Shown here piece after piece: positions 10,932 through 20,335 of a stretch of 64,000 nucleotides of DNA (its first letter is position 1; each line of letters starts with the position of its first letter). The DNA is taken from contig OY723309.1 of the NCBI GenBank assembly GCA_963210315.1, positions 1,178,001 through 1,242,000 on the forward strand, read 5' to 3'. The translations under genes were made by a program, and so were the position numbers. The notes below the pieces were generated by a model that was not told where the DNA came from, searched no databases, and saw only the letters and a program-made list of their open reading frames with translations. Origin of the DNA: Rhynchopus euleeides (Eukaryota; Euglenozoa; Diplonemea; Diplonemida; Diplonemidae).

Positions 10932-11407
10932 TGCGAGAGCAGAACGGCCTGCTCGCAACATCTGTGTTGGAGCAAATGGGTCCCACAGCAGGGGTGGCAC
11001 ACAGCATGGCAGAAGCAGAGGGTGGGAAGGGGGGGGGGGTGGGGTGGGGTCATGAGGGGACAGGCGATGGCTTCACAGTGAATAGCTGAAATAAATTAAG
11101 CAGCATCTCTGCCCGAGGAAGGCTTGAAAGTGGAAGGGGGGAGGAGGGGGGGGGGATGGGGTGGGAGTGGGGCTGCGACTGACATGCTGTGGCGAAACCG
11201 CCCTCGGCGCCATCTGCTCACCCCCATCGCCCTCCTTATCCGCTTCCTTCAAGAGGAGGAGGAGGAGGAGGCAACAAAACACCCCCGGGCTGGAAAGATC
11301 CGGCGGGAGCTTTGAACTTCGGCGCATTCGGGGCGGGAGGCAGTGAAGCAGAAGAAGAAACACAGAGATGATCCCCTCTCCTTCATACAGCAGGTTAGGG
11401 GGGGGGG

Positions 11408-12558
11408 GGTAGGGGGGGTCAAATGGGGGTGACAAACACGATTTTTCAAAAAACCGGCGCAGAGGCCCCAAAGCCCCCGTAAACCCTCCAAACCCCCCCA
11501 GATCGGTCCGGAAACCCATCGAACCCCACTTTTCCACCATTCTGGGCACCTCAGGTGCCCGAATTGGGGTACCTAAATTTTGTGCCACCGTTTGGTACCG
11601 TACAGTGCCACTGTGTGGGAGGTTGGAAAAGAAAATGCCCCAACACACCACATCTGAGGGTTGCAATGCATGTTGCTTGCCAACCACGTCATCCGGTGGG
11701 TGTCAGGCGCTATGTAGGTGGCATTAGCCAGGTCTTCGATGTGTTCTGGCTTGTATATATACCTCCCTGCCTGCGGCACAGGCACTGCCTTTGTCCCCCA
11801 CACCAGCCACAGAGAGCGTATTGTACTCGGTCCACGGTTGCTGATTCATTGTGATGCGTTGTATCCTCGAGTGAACGTCACACACTAGTGGCACCACCAC
11901 CCGCCATCCGAGAGCTGTATTGACTTTGCGCGCTTCCGTTGTATTCACCTCGCCACGCATATTGCACCGTTCAGTACCAGTGCTCTTGGGCCAGGCAAAG
12001 TAGACCGCAGCAACTACCAATTCTGGCACAATGGGTACCACGACAGCGCACTTCATGTGTTCCCGGAATGTACAGCTCGTGTTGCAACAGTCGTTGTCAA
12101 CACATCCCGGTTGTGGAGCACTGCTGCACAGGAATCACACGACCATCTGGACTGTTCCGTACCTACAGGCAGCCTCCCGGTGCATGGTGGCAGGGAGGTA
12201 TATATACAAGCCAGAACACATCGAAGACCTGGCTAATGCCACCTACATAGCGCCTGACACCCACCGGATGACGTGGTTGGCAAGCAACATGCATTGCAAC
12301 CCTCAGATGTGGTGTGTTGGGGCATTTTCTTTTCCAACCTCCCACACAGTGGCACTGTACGGTACCAAACGGTGGCACAAAATTTAGGTACCCCAATTCG
12401 GGCACCTGAGGTGCCCGGAATGGTGGAAAAGTGGGGTTCGATGGGTTTCCGGACCGATCTGGGGGGGTTTGGAGGGTTTACGGGGGCTTTGGGGCCTCTG
12501 CGCCGGTTTTTTGAAAAATCGTGTTTGTCCACGTAAAAGGGTGGCATTTGACCCCCCC
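11408..12558. repeat. Long inverted repeat, arms of about 365 bp
   Basis: The left arm 11408-11771 and right arm 12189-12558 are near-perfect reverse complements around a 417-bp spacer. The inner ends read TATACCTCCCTGCC and GGCAGGGAGGTATA. The outer ends carry GACAAACACG and CGTGTTTGTC and then drift apart in C/G runs. There is no ORF of clear coding character. It is a fold-back or non-autonomous transposon-like unit; I see no target duplication. Confidence 0.8.
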
Positions 12559-12759
12559 TAAGGGGGGGGGGGCGTGGGGTGGGGGGGGTGTAATGGTTTT
12601 CGACCATTTTCAAAACTGCTCAAAGAGAGGTGAGGGGAGAGGGGCGCGGGGGTGGGGGTGGGCAGGCAAGGCGAATCTTTGGAAGAAGGAGTGCCTTGGG
12701 GAGGGATGGCGGGTCGTCAGTCAGGCCAGAGAGAAATAGACTACCACTTCAACGCACAC

Positions 12760-12858
12760 GGGGGCCCTCGCTGCCAGGTGTGACTGAGTGAGGACAAGTG
12801 AGACACGACCCACTTCCCCTCACTGACTGACGTGCTGTGACTGGTAGCGAGGACCCCC
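12760..12858. other. Imperfect long hairpin 3' of the IQ-motif gene
   Basis: GGGGGCCCTCGCTGCCAG pairs with CTGGTAGCGAGGACCCCC, with 2 mismatches in 18. A second inner stem pairs GAGTGAGGACAAGTG with CACTTCCCCTCACT. It lies about 90 bp beyond the stop of the minus-strand IQ gene, so it could be in that gene's 3' UTR, or it may be a small fold-back repeat. Confidence 0.5.
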
Positions 12859-12949
12859 CACGGGTTTTTATAGGTTTTCCTTTTTCAACTTTGTCTAGTG
12901 TAGGTCGCACATCCTTTTCCACCCCTCGCCCCTCTCACTTAACGCAATA

Positions 12950-15900
12950 TTAAGCTCTGCCAGGCGCCGAGAGGAAAGTACCCGTCTTTCGGTTAGGAAG
13001 CTGCACCTTCGGAACTTTCTGCACTTTGGCAAAAACCTTCTCTCGGAGGGCACGGAGCAGCGAGGAGCTCGACTGCCCTTCAACACGGTATCTCAAGATG
13101 TTGCGCGACACCCGCATCCGGGCATGCAACTGTATCGCCGCGGCAGCTGCATCCTTCGCCACCTCGCAGGATCTAAGCTCCGCTATGTGCATCTGCTTCT
13201 GCACCACCCGCGCCTTTGCCACCGCCGTCTTGAGATATCGGCATATGGTGTGCCCCGCCCGGGCTTCGCAGGTCTTCCGGGCTGCACGAATCTGCGCTTG
13301 CCTCCGCCGCATCACGGCAGCATGCCAGTCGCCAAACTGCAGCCGAACCACACAGCCCCTGCAGACACGCTGCAGGGTCGCAGCGGCACGCTGCTTCTGC
13401 CTCTGCTCCGTCAGGGTGGTAATGCACGCACGCAGGCGCTGCCTGTTCTTCATAAACCTCTTCCTGTTGCGCCACCACACATCCAAAGCCTCGTTGTTGG
13501 TGATGACCTGCAGGGCATGCAGGTAGTGGCTGACCTGGTCCTGCCTCCTCCGGAGCTCACGCCTTGCCAGCATCTGGAGCACAGCGCGCTGCATGCAGCG
13601 CACCGCCTGCAGCTCCACCGCATGCCGCGACACCACAGCCGCTGCGAGGCAGAGGCAGGACGGCACCACGACAGACTGGACGCTGATCTGCTTCCGCATC
13701 CGCCCCACATTCAGCGTCCGCTGCATTAGCGAGGAAAACTTCGCAACCGCCGTAACGGACGAAACACCCTTTGTGGGACGGACAGTCTGGGCGTCAGGTT
13801 TAGGCTCCTTGGGAGGCGGGGGTGGCAGCGCCGCCTGCATCTCCCGCACGCTGCACAGCAGGGGGTCCACCGACAGCGCACCCAGCTGCTGCAGATACCT
13901 CTCGGCAGGCCCCTGCATGCTCTGCGGCTGCTCATCGAAGAACGCAGCAGAGGGGAACGCAGCCTCTCCCCCACGACCCGCACCTCCCTGCGGCCCCACC
14001 CGTGGGGCCGCGGGGCTCAGGCTCAGCCCCCCGAGCCTGGGGGGCTGTGGCGCGGTCTGCGCCCTCGCCTGCCCCGCGGACCCCTGGGGAACGGGCGTCG
14101 CCACGACAACCCCCTCCGCTCCCTCCCCCCCTGCCGCGCTGCCCGGGAGGCTGTCGCCCCGCCGCCGCCCGCGCCGCTGCCTCCCCCCGGAGGACCCGCC
14201 TCTTCTGGAATCGCCCCCCGGGGGCTGCGCACAGCTCAGCCAGCTCCACCCTTGCCGCCTCCGCGACACCAGTGCAGTTGTGTAAAGCCCCTCCATCGTC
14301 GGGATGCATGAGGTGTGGCTCCCTCGATGTGCAGGCGGGGCTGGGCAGAGCGGGGCAGCAGGTGGGACGGCCGAGGCGAAGTGCTGCCCGGCACCCCGGT
14401 GGAACCACTCGGCTATGCTCCGCCCCGTCGACGCAAACACATCATCCATGGGGGAAGGCGGTGCCTGCTGCTGCCCCGACACATCATCAATCGGGACATC
14501 GTATGCCGGTGCCTGCCCTGGCGCAGCCACCTGCAGAGGGAGGGGCGGTGCGGCAATAGCAGGGGGAACCTCGCGCTGCATGATTCGCGCGGAGGCTGCG
14601 CGGGCAGGGGGCAGTGCCGCCGGACCCCCGCGCGGTGGCTCCCGTGTGTTGTCCACCAGGGGGAGGTAGACCGACTCGGGGTGCTGCCGCATAAACCGGG
14701 GGAGGTCCTGCGCGCGCCGCGTCGGCGGGTATGCCGATTTCCTCCGGCATGCAGGCGGGGCCCCCGCCTTGCGGACCAGCGGAGAGGACGACGGTGAGGG
14801 GGCGACCTTCCCTCGCAAGGGGGCTGCTGCCGCGCTGCTGCGGCGGGCCGCAGGCCTGCAGTGGGCAGGCTGCGCCCTGCGAGGCGTGCGGCGCTGCCTC
14901 CGGGCGGGGGCCCCTGCTGCGGGCTGCACGCTTGGGGAGGCGGGTGTGGCGGGTGGGGAGGGGTCGCACCCCCCAGACGCACTCTGCTGGTCATCCGGTA
15001 CGGCAGCCTGTTGGGGTTGGGTGATTCCGTCAGCGCAGCTCGACCTGAGGGAATCGCTCGGGCAGCTGTCGCAGCATTCTGTCGACGATTCTGAGGGGCA
15101 CGCCTGGAGGCACGGCGTGCGGTAGGACCCTGCCATGCTGGTGGCTGTATCCTGGTGGTCCTCCCACACCCCACCGCCGCGGTCGGGCTTCGGCTTCACC
15201 ACGATGAAGTCGAACAGCGCGCTGCTGAATGCGGAGGCCGTCATGGCACCCCCCGCAGCCACGCGGGTCGCCGCGATGAGGGAGCTGGCGAAGGGCATCG
15301 GGGTCCCCGTCTGCAGCACCCTGTCGATAAACCCGTTGCCGCACGGCTCGGCGAGGGCCTTCAGCAGGGCGGTGCGGGGGTCCGTTGGGATAAAGGGGCC
15401 TGCAGTGCCGCGGCCCGGGGGTGGAGGCGGCAGCGCGCTGAGGAGCTGCGGGGAGAGTGTGTCTGCGGGGGGCAGGTGGAGGAGCATCCTGCCCAGCAGG
15501 TCGGCCTCGCCGCCCAGGGAGAGGAAGATGCGCTCCGCGTCGTCGTCGAAGGTGGGGTAGAGACAGCAGCGGAGGACACCCCGCAGCGCGGCCTGCTGTG
15601 TGTGCGAGCGGTGCATCGACTGCAGGAGCTCGACAAAATCTGTGAAGGAGAGCCCGTCCGTTTCGCGCGCGTCGCTCTCGGCAGCAGAGTAGAATGCTCT
15701 GCAGCTGGGATCCAGCTCTGTCTCGCGCTGGCCAAAGGCGGATGCCGCTGCGGAGCCTCGCCTGCCCGGGCGGTGCCTCTGCTGCAGCAGCCCCACGCCA
15801 GCGCGGCCCCTGTTTGTGAGAACGTGCTTCAGGACCCCCAGGGGGAGGCGGGACACGCCTGCAGAAGCGATTTCACTGTCATCAGAAAAGCGGCCGCCAA

Positions 15901-16402
15901 GTGCGCAGAACAGCTGATGTGCATGAGCCAGACGCAATACATTTGAATCCATAAAGAAGTACCTCATATGCAGGTCGTAGAAGGGCGAGCCCTCCCGCAG
16001 AGAGAAGCGCGATTGAATGAGCTCGGGGGTGAGGAAGTGGGCACCTTCCGCGGTACGGCAGGTGTCGTCCGGCTCGGCATCGACTTGCTGTGCAAAGAAG
16101 AGGTTGAGGAGCTGCAGCTTAGTTCGCAGGGCGACGGATTTCAGGTCCTCGTAGCTGAGGGGGACCTCTGAATCGTTGCTGAGTGTCCTCTGGCTGTGTT
16201 GGGGAGAGGCGACCTGGTGCCACACATCGTCCAGCAGGGCCTGTGAGTGGCGATCCGGCAGCACTGCCAATGGGGAAAGGGCGTGGAGCAGCGCCTCTTG
16301 GGAGAAACCTCGCTTCTGACCACCGACATCGCTGGCTTCGGCACAGCACTTAAGGAGGTGATGGTCCTCCGCGTCCGTCAGCTCCACGTCAAGAGTGGCC
16401 AT
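12950..16402 (-). CDS. Large IQ-motif protein with EF-hand-like N-terminus
   Basis: This 1,150-residue protein starts MATLDVELTDAEDHHLLKC. The first ~400 residues are helical and EF-hand-like in pattern (KRGFSQEALLHALSPL, DGLSFTDFVELLQ). Residues ~430-850 are Pro/Ala/Arg-rich and look disordered. The last ~250 residues are basic and helical, with IQ-like segments such as AATLQRVCRGCVVRLQF and AAIQLHARMRVSRNILRYR, which bind calmodulin or centrin in known IQ proteins. This layout is common in flagellar and cytoskeletal proteins of protists. That role is inference. The frame is uninterrupted. A dispersed motif lies about 200-270 bp upstream of the start. Confidence 0.8.
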   Translation of the reverse strand: MATLDVELTDAEDHHLLKCCAEASDVGGQKRGFSQEALLHALSPLAVLPDRHSQALLDDVWHQVASPQHSQRTLSNDSEVPLSYEDLKSVALRTKLQLLNLFFAQQVDAEPDDTCRTAEGAHFLTPELIQSRFSLREGSPFYDLHMRYFFMDSNVLRLAHAHQLFCALGGRFSDDSEIASAGVSRLPLGVLKHVLTNRGRAGVGLLQQRHRPGRRGSAAASAFGQRETELDPSCRAFYSAAESDARETDGLSFTDFVELLQSMHRSHTQQAALRGVLRCCLYPTFDDDAERIFLSLGGEADLLGRMLLHLPPADTLSPQLLSALPPPPPGRGTAGPFIPTDPRTALLKALAEPCGNGFIDRVLQTGTPMPFASSLIAATRVAAGGAMTASAFSSALFDFIVVKPKPDRGGGVWEDHQDTATSMAGSYRTPCLQACPSESSTECCDSCPSDSLRSSCADGITQPQQAAVPDDQQSASGGCDPSPPATPASPSVQPAAGAPARRQRRTPRRAQPAHCRPAARRSSAAAAPLRGKVAPSPSSSPLVRKAGAPPACRRKSAYPPTRRAQDLPRFMRQHPESVYLPLVDNTREPPRGGPAALPPARAASARIMQREVPPAIAAPPLPLQVAAPGQAPAYDVPIDDVSGQQQAPPSPMDDVFASTGRSIAEWFHRGAGQHFASAVPPAAPLCPAPPAHRGSHTSCIPTMEGLYTTALVSRRRQGWSWLSCAQPPGGDSRRGGSSGGRQRRGRRRGDSLPGSAAGGEGAEGVVVATPVPQGSAGQARAQTAPQPPRLGGLSLSPAAPRVGPQGGAGRGGEAAFPSAAFFDEQPQSMQGPAERYLQQLGALSVDPLLCSVREMQAALPPPPPKEPKPDAQTVRPTKGVSSVTAVAKFSSLMQRTLNVGRMRKQISVQSVVVPSCLCLAAAVVSRHAVELQAVRCMQRAVLQMLARRELRRRQDQVSHYLHALQVITNNEALDVWWRNRKRFMKNRQRLRACITTLTEQRQKQRAAATLQRVCRGCVVRLQFGDWHAAVMRRRQAQIRAARKTCEARAGHTICRYLKTAVAKARVVQKQMHIAELRSCEVAKDAAAAAIQLHARMRVSRNILRYRVEGQSSSSLLRALREKVFAKVQKVPKVQLPNRKTGTFLSAPGRA

Positions 16403-16603
16403 CGGAGCGCTGTTGCTGCAGCACCTCTGGTTCTGGGGAGGTGCTGGTGCTCGCGAAGGGTGTACATATAGGCCAATGCGACGGAATGGAAGAGGCGGCC
16501 CTCACAACTCTAATGCCCTGAGGCAGAAGCTGTGTGATGTGTCTCTGTAGGTTGGGGGAGTGATCTTTGCAACACGGAGGAAGGGGGGAAGTGGTCAGGG
16601 CCG

Positions 16604-16670
16604 ACGGTGGGGGCTTGATTGCCGAGAGTAAATGCAAAGCAAGTCACTCAGCACCTTGCAAGAAGATAAG
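16604..16670 (-). repeat. Dispersed CTCTCGACGATCAAAC-type motif upstream of IQ gene
   Basis: On the minus strand it reads CTTGCAAGGTGCTGAGTGAC, then GCATTTACTCTCGGCAATCA, then AGCCCCC. It is a diverged copy of the motif at 58301-58376, which likewise lies a few hundred bases before a gene. Confidence 0.6.
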
Positions 16671-16710
16671 GGGGGGTAAGGATCACGGAAAACGAGACCG
16701 GGATGATATA

Positions 16711-18522
16711 CCGTATACGTAAATATTATGGAACGTAAATATTATGGAACGGGCCCATTTTTGCCCGGTCCGTTCCATAATATTTACGTTCCATAATATT
16801 TACAGGGCCAGTTGGGGACTCGGTGGTGAGGGTGGCTTGCCTCAGGAATCGCGCGAAAAGTGCACGAGTAGGTCCCGTCAGGGACTCTGTATGCTGTCCG
16901 ATCACCTGGCCCAAGTCCCCGAGTCGCAGAAAGCCCTGTAAATATGATGGAACGAAAAAAATCTGGAACGCCAACCCACCAGCGTTCCAAAATATTTACG
17001 TTCCATAATATTTACGTTCCATAATATTTACGTTCCAAAATATTTACGTAGGAGGATCCTTGAAATCGGTAGTGGACAGTAGCGGACAGTAGCGGACAGG
17101 GCGGACATTTCCTTGTGGAAAAAGTGCCCGAAAAAAAAATTCGAAAAGGTCCCCCTTACAGAATTAGCCTTTTTTTCAAAAAATCGGAAAATTTCGGACC
17201 GCAATTTGTACCCAAGAAAGTGCCGAATTTTCGGACTTGGTCCGATTTGAACGATTTCCGTGCCTCTTGCAACCCGGGGGGCTGCTGTTTCGGGTTCTTC
17301 CGGTGGCACATGCTGGGGTGTCAGGACAGGGAATCCTGCTCGCTGTACCCGGTGATCCCTGACGCAGCCAGGAAGTGGAGAGCCTTGGAACCCTGGTTGA
17401 GGCCTGTAACACCCGGCCTTCCTGCCACTTGTGGCATTGTGGAGTGGAGGTGGATATGGAGAAGGTTCTCTCTCCGTCCGGTCGAGCACAACCGTCCTCT
17501 CCAGCCAGGGGTCATCTACTTTCCAAACAAGGGCCAGGAACATGCTCAAACAAACTAATTGATCAGAAAATCTGGCTTGCCGTGGAATCATTGAGCAAAA
17601 TTTGGGGAGTGATTGGTGCCCCATTGCTGCGTATGACATGTCCATTTTTGACGATTTTTGGGCAGAATTTGGTGCGTGGGACCTTTCGATTTTCATGAAT
17701 TTTTCGGAATTTCGTGGGGACCGGTACCCCATTTGAGGGCCAAAAATCTCATTTCCGAGGCCTGGGAATGGTCGCAGTGGCCTCAGATGTCCAAAAACGT
17801 TCAATTGACCTCTCCTCGAAAAAAAATTCGAAAGGTCCCCCCTACTGGCACCCCGGATTAGGACATGTCTCTGGGGGTGTCCGGGGGCATTTTTGGCCCA
17901 TTTTTGGCTGGGGAAAATGGGCCATTTTTCACGGTTTTTTCGGTTTTTTGTCCGGACCGGCACCGCATTTGAGGGGCCAAAATCTGATTTCCGAGGCCCG
18001 GGAATGGTCGCAGTGGCTTCATTTGGCCAAAAACGTTCAATTTACCCTTCTCCAAAAAAAATTCGAAAGGGTCCCCCTACAAATCGCCGGTCTTAGGAGC
18101 AAAAAATTTGGGCACCCAGATTTCAAAAATTTTCAAACTATTTTCTGGACCAAAAATCAAACTATTGAGGTCCTGGCCGGACATGTCCGGGGGGGGGTCA
18201 AAATTGGATTTCCCGAATTTCCGGGTCCGGACATGTCCGCCCGGACATCCGGACACCAGAAAATGTCCGCCCGGACATGTCCGCCCTGTCCGGGGCGGAC
18301 ATTTCTGGATGTCCGGATGTCCGGGCGGACATGTCCGGGCGGGAAATTCGGGAAATGTCCGGGGGGGGGGGGGGGGGGGTCAAAATTGGACCCGGACATC
18401 CGGACACCCGGATTTCCGGGTCCGGGCATGTCCGCCCTGTCCGCCCTGAAATCGCCTAAGGGGCCGGGGGAAATCCAGGAAATTCGGGAAATCCAGGAAT
18501 ATGAAGAATCCTCCGTATACGG
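16711..18522. mobile_element. CCGTATACG-ended element, 1.8-kb member
   Basis: The left end is CCGTATACGTAAATATT and the right end CGTATACGG, each flanked by TA, as in the two short members at 34022 and 34508. The first ~340 bp repeat the short members' body (inverted repeats of TGGAACGTAAATATT, then an internal ~180-bp core). The remainder has degenerate ~240-bp direct repeats (17700-17850 against 17935-18085) and the GGACATGTCC-rich block. No transposase is seen. The right end could belong to a second, nested copy. Confidence 0.55.
18172..18440. repeat. TGTCCGGA/GGACATGTCC-rich repeat block
   Basis: The palindromic phrase GGACATGTCCG and the related CCCGGACATCCGGACA recur more than ten times in 270 bp, broken by a G20-type run near 18361-18380. 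The dense short palindromes suggest slippage or hairpin-driven growth. Confidence 0.75.
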
Positions 18523-18840
18523 TAATACAAAACGCATTCTCGGAAGGAGCGGCAGGCAGCGGCAGGGCTCAGGGAAGAGAAGTCACGCAGAAACAGATTT
18601 TCTGAAATTCTGGGAAAGGATGTCAGCAAGATAGAGGGGAAGAAGTCGGGGGGTACCACGACTGGCTGGTGCGCCAATGTATCGCCGCTGTGGGGTATTA
18701 CAGCGGGACGATGGGGACAGAGCTGCGCCCTCTCGTGGTGGGTGATGTGACAGATGACGTGATGTTGGATTGGGTACTGGGTGCAGTACGAGCAGGTGAC
18801 ACGGGGCGGCAAGGACAAGAGCGACCCCCAAGGCAGTGTG

Positions 18841-18989
18841 TCATCCCCTTTGGACCGTCTGGACGATCTCCTCTGCGAGCTTGGCAATACCGCCGAATCC
18901 CTCACGCACCTGCTCTGGCAGCCGGTCACAAACAACAGGGACGGTTTCTCGTGTCACGGGGTCAGGGATGGGGAGGAACACACTTGCTG
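18841..18989 (-). pseudogene. Coding-like fragment cut by transposon insertion
   Basis: The minus strand reads SVFLPIPDPVTRETVPVVC, then DRLPEQVREGFGGIAKLAEE, then IVQTVQRG and a stop. The composition is that of a real helical protein end, unlike the surrounding DNA. It begins exactly where the transposon end at 18990 starts, so upstream coding sequence may have been lost. No matching upstream exon is visible beyond 30441. Confidence 0.35.
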
Positions 18990-20335
18990 TAGAGGAGGCA
19001 TAGCAAACGGAAATCCCTAACAAAATTTTGTCTCCGAAATTATTTTGGCCAATTTTCTCCCGAAAAACCTAGAAACCAGACCCACCGCACATCGAGAATG
19101 TCATTTTTCGGTGATTTCTGGGGTCTGGGGGCCTTTTGCCACCCTCCCGTGCCTCATCATGTGTTGATCCCTCCTTTATTAATTGTCAGGTAGGTAACCC
19201 TGCACGGGTGTTGTCACCGTTGATCACTCTTTATTAACTGTTAGGCGGGTAAACCCTGCACGGGTGTTGTCACTGTTGATCGCTCTTTACTAATTGTTAG
19301 GCGGGTTAACCCTGCACGGGTGTTGAGCCCTCTTTGTTAATTGTCAAGTGGGTAACCCTGCACGGGTGTTGTCACTGGTGATCACTCTTTACTAATTGTT
19401 AGGCGGGTTAACCCTGCACGGGTCCTGGCCCGTGCCTGTGTGTGTTGGGGGGGGGGGGGGTAGTGAAATAGAAGTAGAAGGGAGCGGAGCACAAGAATGG
19501 TGTGTTGGGGGGTGGGGGAGCTCTTTCCAACATGTCCGCATCTGCATTAAAACCTATTGTCTCTTTGTGCCCCTCACCACTCAACCATAAAGGTTGCCCT
19601 GCCTTGGGAACAGGGAATGGGGTTTAACACGTGTGGCGGTCCTGTTGGATGGAGTGCACATGGAACAGTATGGTGTGGGAATGTATCGTGACTTGTGAAA
19701 GGGAGAGTGGGTGGGGGTGGGGGCGGGGGGGGGGGGGGGCGGGGGGCTTCCTTCAGCGATTCCAGTGAGCTGCAATCCCAAGGCTGTCCTTTCAAACGCT
19801 TGCCAAGGCGTACGCCGTTTAGGTGTGGACTATTGAAATAAAAGGAAAACGAGGCTTTGGAAAAAGCCAAACTGATCGAATGGAAGATTGAAGGATGGGC
19901 AAAGTTTGTTGAAAGTAACATGGGGGGGGGCAGTCAAGAAGTGGGGGCTTGATTGTCGAGAGTGAATGGAAAAGTGAAGTGGGGGGGGGGGTTTGATCGT
20001 CGAGAGTGAATGGAAAAGCAAGCCTCCCAGCACCTTCTTGCAATGTTAGTCCTTTTTGTAGTCACTACCACTACACCAGGAGTGGGGGGGGGGGGGGGCA
20101 ACCCCTTGATTGGCCTGTGTCAGGTCCCAGCTCTTGTTGAAACAGAACGCAAACCCTTGCGATGTGTGGCTTCCAAGTTGGCCTGTGTCCCTTTGATCCA
20201 CATGAAATGATCCCCAACCCCAGCCTGACCCAGGTTAGCCAGGGTCACACGTCTGTCTGGAGGAAAATCCTGGAGGGTGGTGTCAATGGAGGTGAAGTTG
20301 TAAGAAAGGGGGACATAACTGTTAAATCCTGAAGC
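18990..20335 (+). repeat. R-end arm of inverted duplication, left copy
   Basis: These 1,346 bp are the near-identical reverse complement of 29095-30441. The arm includes the R terminus, five ~57-bp tandem repeats, two dispersed motifs and the last ~70 codons of the OTU domain. Confidence 0.9.
19161..19425. repeat. Five ~57-bp subterminal tandem repeats at the R end
   Basis: Each unit holds CTCTTTAYTAATTGTTAGGC followed by GGGTTAACCCTGCACGGGTG and a variable TTGTCACTGTTGATC. The inverted copy lies at about 30005-30270. Such subterminal repeats are often transposase-binding sites; that use is inference here. Confidence 0.8.
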
